From positions 1-5,324 of the forward strand of contig QHPZ01000063.1 of NCBI GenBank assembly GCA_003219225.1: a stretch of 5,324 nucleotides of DNA, read 5' to 3'. Shown one piece after another: positions 1-5,324 of the stretch. Origin of the DNA: Verrucomicrobiota bacterium (lineage in GTDB: Bacteria; Verrucomicrobiota; Verrucomicrobiia; Chthoniobacterales; UBA10450). The notes under the pieces were generated by a model that saw nothing but the letters and a program-made list of their open reading frames with translations, was not told the DNA's origin and made no database searches. The position numbers and the translations under genes were made by a program. Position 1 is the first letter of the stretch. Each line of letters begins with the position of its first letter.

Positions 1-753
1 CCCACACACGCGCTCCGACAAAGCAACGCGTCGCCCGCGACTTGGCCCGGCACGCGGCTGCGGTCGAGCTGCAAAATAATTTTGTGCTTCGCCACCTCGC
101 GGAGGTAATCGGGATATGGCTGCCATTTCTCCATCAGCCGCGCTTTTCCCTCGGGAAATTTTAATTCGTCGACCAAGCGGCGGCCTTTGCGTCCGTCGAG
201 ATTGACGACCGTAATTGGATCACCGGTCGTCTCACAAAGCTGCCGCGCCACAATTAACGCGGCAAAATGGTTGCGCGAAGCGACGTCCCATTCCCGCGTG
301 CCGATGGATGAACGCCACTTTGCTGTCGTCGTTTTTCCGACGCACGTGCTGGTAGATGTCGGCCGCTTCCGGAGTGGTGGCGATGCAGCCATCGGCTTCG
401 CCGACGATTTTCAGAAAGCGCGATAACTTCGCCGGATCCGACAACTGCTGCGCGATTTGATGCAGTCCGGTTTCCTTTAGGCTAACCGCCACTGTTCGCC
501 CGCGCTTCTTCAATTCCGCGTAAGCCTGTTGCGACGCCTTGAAGTCGCCGCGCAGCAAAAGCAGCACGGGCGTGTCTTCCGCGAGCGCACGCTGATTGTT
601 TTGATGAAAAAAACCCCGCGTGCATGCGGCGTATCCATGGAAATTCACGGGCGGATGCTCTTTGCCCGGCGCCCCGGCGCCCTCTCGAAAATGCTGCTCG
701 AGATCGTTCCCGCCGGGATTGAGGATGGTTAGCCGAAAATCGTCTGCACTCAT
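1..753 (-). pseudogene. GT-B-like glycosyltransferase, frameshifted and cut by the left window edge
   Basis: Probable glycosyltransferase, likely cytoplasmic and acting on a surface or secondary glycan; the substrate cannot be told. The first part reads from ATG 753 (a TTG at 756 is also in frame) with an N-terminal domain containing FHGYAACTRGFFHQN, TPVLLLLRGDF and VAVSLKETGLHQIA, then EADGCIATTPEAADIY. After VAFI the frame turns to nonsense and stops at 232-234. Shifting one base near 303-310 restores a coherent, stop-free reading to position 1: GTREWDVASRNHFAALIVAR, PITVVNLDGRKGRRL, HKIILQLDRSRVPGQVAGDA. This looks like the sugar-nucleotide-binding half of a GT-B fold. Its final part lies outside the window. 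No Shine-Dalgarno sequence precedes the ATG; the 7-bp repeats start six bases upstream. It lies on the same strand as the penicillin-binding protein gene, 201 bp downstream of it. The family call rests on recalled motif resemblance. The break may be a real mutation or an assembly error. Confidence 0.55.
303..310 (-). other. Frameshift site: tandem 4-bp duplication (GATG GATG on the plus strand)
   Basis: On the coding strand the bases read GTGGCGTTCATCCATCGGCA. Removing one CATC copy gives V-A-F-I-G-T-R-E-W-D and joins the two reading frames. A net gain of one base (4 modulo 3) is exactly what is needed. A larger deletion that joined two Phe-Ile codon pairs would leave the same junction, because GT-B proteins normally have a linker between the domains here and none is visible. 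Confidence 0.6.
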
Positions 754-760
754 CAACCAA

Positions 761-788
761 ATGACGAATGATGAATGACGAATGACGA
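761..788. repeat. 7-bp tandem repeat, ATGACGA x4
   Basis: Four head-to-tail units start at 761, 768, 775 and 782; the second is ATGATGA. A further copy starts at 800. The same unit appears inverted (TCGTCAT) at 920-926, 938-944 and 952-958, with a variant at 931-937, so it forms both ends of the palindromic element. Confidence 0.85.
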
Positions 789-831
789 ATTAAGCCCGAA
801 TGACGAAATTCTCGCGCGCGTGCTGTAGCGT

Positions 832-847
832 CCGCTGTCCTCAGCGG
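832..847. repeat. Perfect 6-bp hairpin in the left inner arm
   Basis: CCGCTG-TCCT-CAGCGG: a 6-bp stem with a 4-nt loop. Its counterpart in the right inner arm differs at the stem base but is still self-complementary. Confidence 0.8.
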
Positions 848-882
848 ATGTGCCAGGCATGTTCAGCTGGCGTGTGGTGAAT

Positions 883-898
883 GCGCTGAGGACAGCGC
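883..898. repeat. Perfect 6-bp hairpin in the right inner arm
   Basis: GCGCTG-AGGA-CAGCGC: a 6-bp stem with a 4-nt loop, inverted relative to the left hairpin. Its outermost pair is G-C where the left one has C-G. No T-run follows on either strand, so it is not a canonical intrinsic terminator. Confidence 0.8.
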
Positions 899-954
899 AC
901 TCTACAGCACCTTCCTGCTTCGTCATTCCTTCGGCATTCGTCATTCGTGCTTCG

Positions 955-3609
955 TCATTGTTCGACATCGCTCGGCGGAGGTGTCTGCGCTTTCAGAATG
1001 GGCCGCTCGGATTCTTCATCAAGCGGCCCGACGGGTTGCGCTTTGCGAATTTCCACCGGCGTTTGCTCTTCCTCCGGTTCAACCGGGATCGCTTTACGAA
1101 TCGGCCCGGCCGGCGGCGGTGTTTCGACTGACTCGGCTCGCGCGGGCGTCATCATTGGCTCGGACCGCGGCGGATTTACTGGCACGGCGCGAACCGCGCT
1201 TTCTCCATTGTCGATTTTTTCCTGAGCAGTGAGCTTTGGCTCGGGCTCTGGTGAAGGTTTGGTCGTAGCCTTTACCGAATTGTACGGATCTTTCTCGGCG
1301 AGCAGCGTCGGACCTTTGACCGTCACGGGCGCGACGCTGCTAAGATCGACAGCGAGTTCGGCGCGCGGCAGATCGGCGTCGGACGACTGAAATTCGCGGG
1401 CGAGCAGCGCGGTCGGCTCGCCGTGCACGTTGCAGGGTTCAGTCGGCATCTGCGCGGCCGACGCGAGTTCCATGTAAGTCGTGCGCTTGTGCACTTCATC
1501 GCCGCTCGCGTTTCGCACCAGGTCGTAGCATTTGTCGGTCGCAAGCAATCCTGAGCGCGCGCAAATCTCCACTTCGCGCAGATTCGAAGGCCGCTTGATC
1601 TCCCGCGGCCGATGTTCCTCGGCGGCCGCATTCAAGACGTCGACCCAGACCGGCAACGCGATCTCGCGTCCAAACGCGCCGCGATAAATCTTCTGTGGCT
1701 TATCGAACCCAGCCCAGACTGCGCACGTGAAATTGCTATCGTAACCGGCGAAGAGCGCGTCGGTAAAATCGTAGGCTGTGCCGGTTTTCCCCGCGGCGGG
1801 AAACTTTTTGAGGCCAAACTGCGTGCGCGCGGTTCTGCCGGTGCCGGACTCGAGCACATCGACCAAGCACGAGTGCACTTCGAAAGCGGTCTCGGGTTTG
1901 ATCACGTTTTGGTGGTTCTGTTCTTGCTTTGCGTCCCAAACGAGGCTGCCGTCTTTCTCTTCGATGCGTTCCAGAATGTGCGGCGTGGCCGGGCGCCAGC
2001 CGCCGTTCGGAAAAATCGTATAAGCGAGCGCGAGCTCGGCGAGCGTGACTTCGCTGCTGCCAAGAAACGTTGCCGGGTACGGGCGCAGGGCCGAGCGAAT
2101 GCCGGCGGCGCGACACAGTTGCAAAACGGGATCGAGGCCGACGCTCATCCCGAGCCGCACAGTCGCGCCGTTTTTTGATTTCACCAGCGCCTGGCGTGTA
2201 GTGATGGCGCCTTCGTAACGGTTCTCCGCGCTTTCCGGTCCCCATTCGCCCAGAATACCGGTTGTCCCGCCGATCATGACCGCGCGATTATCGAGCGGCG
2301 AATCGTCCACGACCGAGCCCGGATACATTCCGTTTTCAAACGCGGCCGCATAAACGAACGGCAACATTGCCGTCCCGACGGGCCGTTTTGCTTGCAGCGC
2401 GCGATCGTACTGGTTGTGCTCAAAGTCGCGCCCACCCACGAGAACCAAAATCCCGCCCGTCTCGTTGTCGAGGCCAATCACTGCGCCCTGCAGATATTCC
2501 GGTGGCGGCTCGTTCGAAACCGCGCCGGCGGATTTGGCTTTGCGGAAATTCGCCGCGTATTCGGCGTACGTTTGGTGATTGTAATCGGGCTGCTGCTCGG
2601 CCCGCTCGAGATTCTTACGCAACGATTCCTCGGCGACTTTTTGCAGATCGGCATCGATGGTGGTGCGGATGCGGAAGCCTTCATTCATCGCGCGGTTCCA
2701 GCCGACGGCATTGATCACCTGCTGGCGGATGTAATCGACGGCGTAATTTTGCCCCTGCGCGTTTTGGCGATTGCCGACGACCAGCTCTTCGCCCTGCGCG
2801 CGAAGCCAGGTCTGATTGTCGATCAAACCGAGGTCGCGCATCCGGCCGAGAGCATAGTTGCGCGCGTCGCGCGAGGCGGCGCGGTCCGTCCACGGCGAGA
2901 AGCGATTCGGGCTCTTGATCAACCCAGCGAGGGTGGCGCATTCGGCTAGCGACATTTCGTGCGCATGTTTCCCGAAATAACCGCGCGCTGCCGCTTCCGC
3001 TCCGTAGAGTCCCCCACCGAAATAAATCCGGTTCAGATACAGCTCTATGATCTTTTGTTTGCCGAAGCGGTCTTCGATTCGCTGGGCCAGAAAAATCTCG
3101 AGCAACTTGCGGCGGAACGTTCGTTCCTTGAGCGCGAAACTATTGCGCGCCAGTTGCTGTGTGATCGTGCTCGCGCCCTGACGCACCCGCGCGGAGACGA
3201 GGTTCTTGAGGGTTGCGCGAACGATGCCGAAGAGATCGTAGCCGTGATGGCGATAAAATTTTGCGTCTTCAACGGCGACGACGGCGTTAATCAAATTCGG
3301 CGGCAACTGGTCGTAGGGGATCGTCTCGCGGTTCTCGACATAAATTTGGCCGAAGATCTTGCCCTCACGATCGAGAATTACGCTGGCCGATTCCATCTGC
3401 TCGAGCTTGCTCAAATCGAACATGGCGGCGCGCGCTTTGAGCTGTGCCGCGACGATCGCGAAATAAACCGTCGCGGTGGCAATAACGATCAGCGCGATGG
3501 CGATGGGAATGTAAAACTGCGGCTTGGCGTACCACGGACGCCACGACCACGGATCGTGCCGCGGACGCAAATACTGCGTCTCGGTTTTAAGCTGTCGATA
3601 AGCAGCCAA
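955..3609 (-). CDS. Class A penicillin-binding protein (PBP1A family) with a degenerate transpeptidase active site
   Basis: Bifunctional-type peptidoglycan synthase of 884 residues, anchored in the inner membrane by one segment (about 33-55) after a short cytoplasmic tail. The GT51 glycosyltransferase domain, which polymerises lipid II, has all its motifs: EDAKFYRHHG (114-123, catalytic Glu114), GASTITQQ (145-152), RKLLE (167-171), KQKIIELYLN (184-193) and KSPNRFSP (232-239). The transpeptidase domain (about 370-660) keeps S-K-N (478-480) and K-T-G-T (608-611). Where the nucleophile motif S-x-x-K belongs, it has T-A-M-L (413-416) inside the otherwise conserved RPVGTAMLPFVYAAAF. DD-transpeptidation is therefore probably lost, so it may act as a polymerase with a structural or regulatory pseudo-transpeptidase. 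A Cys-bearing segment (CARSGLLATDKC, 683-694) and a long Pro/Glu-rich periplasmic tail (about 750-884) follow. The TTG start at 3609 is chosen because the first internal Met (63) lies beyond the membrane segment and a stop lies at 3634-3636; no Shine-Dalgarno sequence is seen. Transcribed divergently from the methyltransferase gene. Confidence 0.95.
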   Translation of the reverse strand: MAAYRQLKTETQYLRPRHDPWSWRPWYAKPQFYIPIAIALIVIATATVYFAIVAAQLKARAAMFDLSKLEQMESASVILDREGKIFGQIYVENRETIPYDQLPPNLINAVVAVEDAKFYRHHGYDLFGIVRATLKNLVSARVRQGASTITQQLARNSFALKERTFRRKLLEIFLAQRIEDRFGKQKIIELYLNRIYFGGGLYGAEAAARGYFGKHAHEMSLAECATLAGLIKSPNRFSPWTDRAASRDARNYALGRMRDLGLIDNQTWLRAQGEELVVGNRQNAQGQNYAVDYIRQQVINAVGWNRAMNEGFRIRTTIDADLQKVAEESLRKNLERAEQQPDYNHQTYAEYAANFRKAKSAGAVSNEPPPEYLQGAVIGLDNETGGILVLVGGRDFEHNQYDRALQAKRPVGTAMLPFVYAAAFENGMYPGSVVDDSPLDNRAVMIGGTTGILGEWGPESAENRYEGAITTRQALVKSKNGATVRLGMSVGLDPVLQLCRAAGIRSALRPYPATFLGSSEVTLAELALAYTIFPNGGWRPATPHILERIEEKDGSLVWDAKQEQNHQNVIKPETAFEVHSCLVDVLESGTGRTARTQFGLKKFPAAGKTGTAYDFTDALFAGYDSNFTCAVWAGFDKPQKIYRGAFGREIALPVWVDVLNAAAEEHRPREIKRPSNLREVEICARSGLLATDKCYDLVRNASGDEVHKRTTYMELASAAQMPTEPCNVHGEPTALLAREFQSSDADLPRAELAVDLSSVAPVTVKGPTLLAEKDPYNSVKATTKPSPEPEPKLTAQEKIDNGESAVRAVPVNPPRSEPMMTPARAESVETPPPAGPIRKAIPVEPEEEQTPVEIRKAQPVGPLDEESERPILKAQTPPPSDVEQ
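958..1101 (-). repeat. 17-residue tandem repeat encoding the C-terminal tail of the penicillin-binding protein
   Basis: Residues 837, 854 and 871 each begin a unit: IRKAIPVEP, IRKAQPVGP and ILKAQTPPP, each followed by an acidic stretch. The period is exactly 17 residues (51 bp). A more diverged relative, VRAVPVNPP, lies at 806-814. The last unit is three residues short at the stop codon. Confidence 0.75.
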
Positions 3610-3613
3610 CGTC

Positions 3614-3666
3614 GCGCAATTTAGGTCAGCGCTTCAACGATTCAACGATTTGCGAGTAAATTGCGC
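3614..3666. promoter_or_regulatory. Divergent promoter region with a perfect 10-bp inverted repeat
   Basis: GCGCAATTTA (3614-3623) and TAAATTGCGC (3657-3666) are perfect reverse complements 33 bp apart. Each contains TAAATT, matching the sigma-70 -10 consensus at 4 of 6 positions and pointing at the gene on its side. Eight bases separate it from TTG 3609 of the penicillin-binding protein gene, and seven bases from GTG 3670 of the methyltransferase gene. For the minus-strand gene a TTGAAT (3645-3640) lies 16 bp upstream of its TAAATT as a plausible -35; the plus-strand -35 is weak (TTCAAC at 3633). The arms could instead be an operator for one dimeric regulator. This is inferred from spacing and symmetry only. 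Confidence 0.4.
3633..3650. repeat. 8-bp direct repeat TTCAACGA in the divergent promoter region
   Basis: TTCAACGATTCAACGATT shows two full units and a partial third with a period of 8. It lies between the two arms of the inverted repeat and covers the likely -35 regions, so a change in unit number would alter promoter spacing. Confidence 0.75.
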
Positions 3667-4776
3667 AGCGTGACGAGCGGTGATCCAGCCTTGATCGAGC
3701 TTCTTCGCGCGGAAATCCGCGAACACGGCCCGGTTCCGTTCGCCGGTTTCATGGAGCAGGCGCTTTATCATCCCGAGCACGGCTATTATTCGAGCGGTCG
3801 CGCGGCGATTGGCCGGCGCGGCGACTATTTCACCAATGTCAGTGTTGGGCCGATCTTTGGCCAACTTCTCGCTGCGCAGTTCGCCGAAATTTGGCAACGC
3901 CTCGGCCAGATCGGTAATTTCGCGATCGTTGAACAAGGTGCGCACCACGGCGATTTCGCGCGCGACGTGCTCGCCTGGGCGCGCGAACGGTTCCCGAAAT
4001 TTTTCGCCGCGTTGCGGTATCAGATCGTCGAGCCGTTTCCGATACTACAAGATCGACAATCAGAAGCGATGGCGGACTTCCGCGACAAAGTTGAATGGAC
4101 GACAAGTCTCACGCCATTCACCGGCGTCCACTTCTCGAACGAGCTGCTCGACGCGCTGCCGATAAATCTCCTCGGCAAACGCGTCGGACTTGCGGACGAC
4201 GAATTCGTCTTCGTCGAGATTCCCGATGATCCGGAGACGAAAGCGAATCAATCGGCGCTGGATTGGATTGATGCCGTGGCCGCGAATCTGCGGCGCGGTT
4301 TCGTGATCATGATCGATTACGGCCATACGCGCAGCCGATTCCGCCATTCGCTGCAGGTACGCGCGCAACATCGACATCTCGACTCGCCGTTTGAACAAAT
4401 CGGCCGTGCCGACATCACCATGCACGTGAACTGGACCGACATAGCGCAACGCGCCGAAGCGAACGGCCTGGGCATCGCCGGCTTCGCTGATCAACTCCGC
4501 TTCCTCACCGGAATCCTCTCCACTTATCCCCAACTGCTGCCAAGCGACTCGTTAGACTCGACCGCTTTAAGCAGTCAAGTTTCGCGGGCCGGCGAGCAGA
4601 AAATCGCGCGCGAATTGCAGACGCTGCTGCACCCCGAGATGCTCGGCCGGGCGTTTCAGGTAGTGGCGTTGAGCAAGGATATTGGGGGGTCGCAACAACT
4701 TTGCGGTTTCAAATTCGCGCGCGACCCACGCGCTGCGCTGGAGCTCACACAACACCGTTGGCAACAGTCGCTGTAG
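3661..4776 (+). CDS. SAM-dependent methyltransferase, MidA/NDUFAF7 (DUF185) family
   Basis: Cytoplasmic methyltransferase of 371 residues, close to the usual family length. The mitochondrial member NDUFAF7 dimethylates an arginine of the complex I subunit NDUFS2 during assembly; the bacterial substrate is generally unproven, so the role here is by family only. Visible family features are FMEQALYHPEHGYYSS (30-45), GDYFT (54-58), the SAM-binding loop VEQGAHHGDFARDVL (90-104), SNELLDALP (159-167), IDYG (218-221), RADITMHVNWTDIA (249-262) and a C-terminal GRAFQVVALSK (329-339). The loop has His where many family members have the central Gly of G-x-G-x-G. TTG 3661 gives the longest reading; GTG 3670 (residue 4) is equally possible and would fit a leaderless mRNA. 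No Shine-Dalgarno sequence is seen. It starts about 50 bp from the divergent penicillin-binding protein gene and ends 25 bp from a convergent oxidoreductase gene, so it is transcribed alone. Confidence 0.9.
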   Translation: MRSVTSGDPALIELLRAEIREHGPVPFAGFMEQALYHPEHGYYSSGRAAIGRRGDYFTNVSVGPIFGQLLAAQFAEIWQRLGQIGNFAIVEQGAHHGDFARDVLAWARERFPKFFAALRYQIVEPFPILQDRQSEAMADFRDKVEWTTSLTPFTGVHFSNELLDALPINLLGKRVGLADDEFVFVEIPDDPETKANQSALDWIDAVAANLRRGFVIMIDYGHTRSRFRHSLQVRAQHRHLDSPFEQIGRADITMHVNWTDIAQRAEANGLGIAGFADQLRFLTGILSTYPQLLPSDSLDSTALSSQVSRAGEQKIARELQTLLHPEMLGRAFQVVALSKDIGGSQQLCGFKFARDPRAALELTQHRWQQSL

Positions 4777-4801
4777 CCGAGAGACCTAAACGCGCGCTGA
4801 C

Positions 4802-5324
4802 TTAGCCGACGCCCTGGGGAACGACTTCCTCGACTGATTTCACGTTCTCCGGCGACGTGTCGGCGTGCACCATGACCGGCGCACCGTCACCCGGAGCTTT
4901 CTTTTTCTTTTCGCCGAACTTTCGGCCTTTGAACACGCCTTCCAAAATTTCACGCACCCTGAAGGTGAGGCCGTCGGTTTTGGTCACGCTTTCGATTTTT
5001 GGTTCGCAATAACGGGCGCGCAAAATCGTGGCGAGCTGTCCGTAGCCGTAAAGGCCCTGGTCGTTCATCTCGACAGTGACGATGCGCTTGAACTTCGGCC
5101 AGATTTTCTCGAGGCCGTTCGGCAACGGATGAAGGTGACGCAGATGCAGCGCACCGATTTTCTCGCCGTGCTCGCGCGCCATTTTCACGGCGTCGTGGAT
5201 CGGGCCATAGGTTGATCCCCAACCGACGAGGAGCGTGTCGCCTTCCTGGTCGCCATACACTTCCGGGACAGGCAGTTCCTCGGCGAGCTTGCGCAGTTTG
5301 TTGCGGCGCTTCGCTGTCATCGCC
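4802..5324 (-). CDS. korA: 2-oxoacid:ferredoxin oxidoreductase alpha subunit (KorA-like), C-terminal part
   Basis: C-terminal 173 residues of a 2-oxoacid:acceptor oxidoreductase alpha subunit; the N-terminal part lies beyond the right edge, where the frame stays open. The complex oxidatively decarboxylates a 2-oxoacid (2-oxoglutarate in the KorAB type) to the acyl-CoA with ferredoxin as electron acceptor, using thiamine diphosphate bound mainly by the beta subunit. Counting from the in-frame ATG at 5320, support comes from KRRNKLRKLAEE (4-15), LLVGWGSTYGP (30-40), GALHLRHLHPLP (56-67), IVTVEMNDQGLYGYGQLATI (80-99) and DGLTFRVREILEGV (116-129). That ATG is very probably internal, because family members are far longer. 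A lysine-rich stretch (KGRKFGEKKKK) and an acidic end follow the domain. No beta-subunit gene follows; the next gene runs convergently. The substrate class (2-oxoglutarate rather than pyruvate or branched-chain acids) is a best guess. Confidence 0.85.
   Translation of the reverse strand, partial: AMTAKRRNKLRKLAEELPVPEVYGDQEGDTLLVGWGSTYGPIHDAVKMAREHGEKIGALHLRHLHPLPNGLEKIWPKFKRIVTVEMNDQGLYGYGQLATILRARYCEPKIESVTKTDGLTFRVREILEGVFKGRKFGEKKKKAPGDGAPVMVHADTSPENVKSVEEVVPQGVG

Larger units (their letters stand above)
760..959. repeat. 200-bp nested palindromic repeat element (REP/BIME- or MITE-like)
   Basis: The element fills nearly the whole spacer between the two minus-strand genes. Its outer arms, 760-789 and 930-959, are inverted repeats matching at 26 of 30 positions; each is built from a 7-bp unit, ATGACGA. 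Its inner arms, 821-849 and 881-909, are inverted repeats matching at 25 of 29 positions and begin TGCTGTAG. Each inner arm contains a small perfect hairpin, and the centre (850-880) holds a further 5-bp stem, GCCAG/CTGGC. There is no open reading frame of its own and no clear target-site duplication in the adjoining bases. The right outer arm overlaps the stop codon of the penicillin-binding protein gene, and the left arm ends six bases before the ATG of the glycosyltransferase gene. A non-autonomous mobile or REP-like origin is inferred; copy number in the genome is not visible here. Confidence 0.7.

Noticed and set aside
187..756. Plus-strand and third-frame readings over the glycosyltransferase gene
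   Set aside because: They overlap the coherent minus-strand protein and show no domain-like sequence; the minus-strand halves resemble parts of one enzyme.
821..909. Intrinsic terminator for the penicillin-binding protein gene
   Set aside because: Stable hairpins exist, but no T-run follows on either strand; the symmetry fits a repeat element better.
761..958. Short repeats that could suggest a CRISPR array
   Set aside because: The units are 7 bp, mostly contiguous and in inverted sets; there are no repeats of about 25-40 bp with unique spacers, and no cas genes.
2614..2625. S-L-R-K (residues 329-332) as a replacement S-x-x-K nucleophile motif
   Set aside because: It lies in the linker before the transpeptidase domain, without the V-G-S-x-x-K-P-F context; the proper position is clearly identified at 413-416.
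1612..3624. Long plus-strand readings opposite the penicillin-binding protein gene (1612-2178, 2392-2949, 2959-3624)
   Set aside because: The minus-strand protein is a full-length, motif-rich family member; the antisense readings show no recognisable domain and are expected in high-GC coding DNA.
4685..4690. Run of six G as a frameshift in the methyltransferase gene
   Set aside because: Family-like sequence continues in the same frame on both sides (GRAFQVVALSK before, GFKFARDP after), so the frame is intact.
4777..4801. Bidirectional terminator between the convergent genes
   Set aside because: The 25-bp gap shows no convincing stem or T-run.

Overview
The window is ordinary high-GC bacterial chromosome with four protein genes: two complete and two cut by the window edges. 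The protein flavour, the TTG starts, the lack of Shine-Dalgarno sequences and the short palindromic repeat families in the spacers suggest an uncultured soil-type Verrucomicrobiota (Chthoniobacterales-like). That placement is an inference from pattern memory, not from a marker gene.

Layout. Positions 1-753 (minus strand) hold a putative GT-B-like glycosyltransferase gene that runs off the left edge and is broken by a frameshift near 303-310. Positions 754-954, the spacer between it and the next gene, are almost wholly filled by a 200-bp nested palindromic element (760-959) made of 7-bp tandem units and two hairpin-forming inner arms. Its right end supplies the stop codon of the next gene. Positions 955-3609 (minus) encode a class A penicillin-binding protein of 884 residues. 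A 60-bp divergent control region follows (about 3610-3669). Positions 3661-4776 (plus) encode a MidA/NDUFAF7-type SAM-dependent methyltransferase. Converging on it with a 25-bp gap, 4802-5324 (minus) encodes the C-terminal part of a 2-oxoacid:ferredoxin oxidoreductase alpha subunit, cut by the right edge.

The genes do not form one pathway. The penicillin-binding protein builds peptidoglycan in the periplasm, the glycosyltransferase is probably a surface-sugar enzyme, and the methyltransferase and 2-oxoacid oxidoreductase belong to respiratory and central metabolism. I see no defence, phage or other dedicated novel system.

The points most worth a second look are: (1) the penicillin-binding protein has an intact glycosyltransferase domain, but its transpeptidase S-x-x-K motif reads T-A-M-L, losing both nucleophile and general base, while S-x-N and K-T-G remain; (2) the nested palindromic element with compensatory hairpin changes; (3) a 17-residue repeat in the penicillin-binding protein tail, ending exactly where the element begins; (4) a perfect 10-bp inverted repeat placing a -10-like hexamer 7-8 nt before the start codon of each divergent gene, which suggests paired leaderless transcripts; (5) the frameshift in the glycosyltransferase gene.
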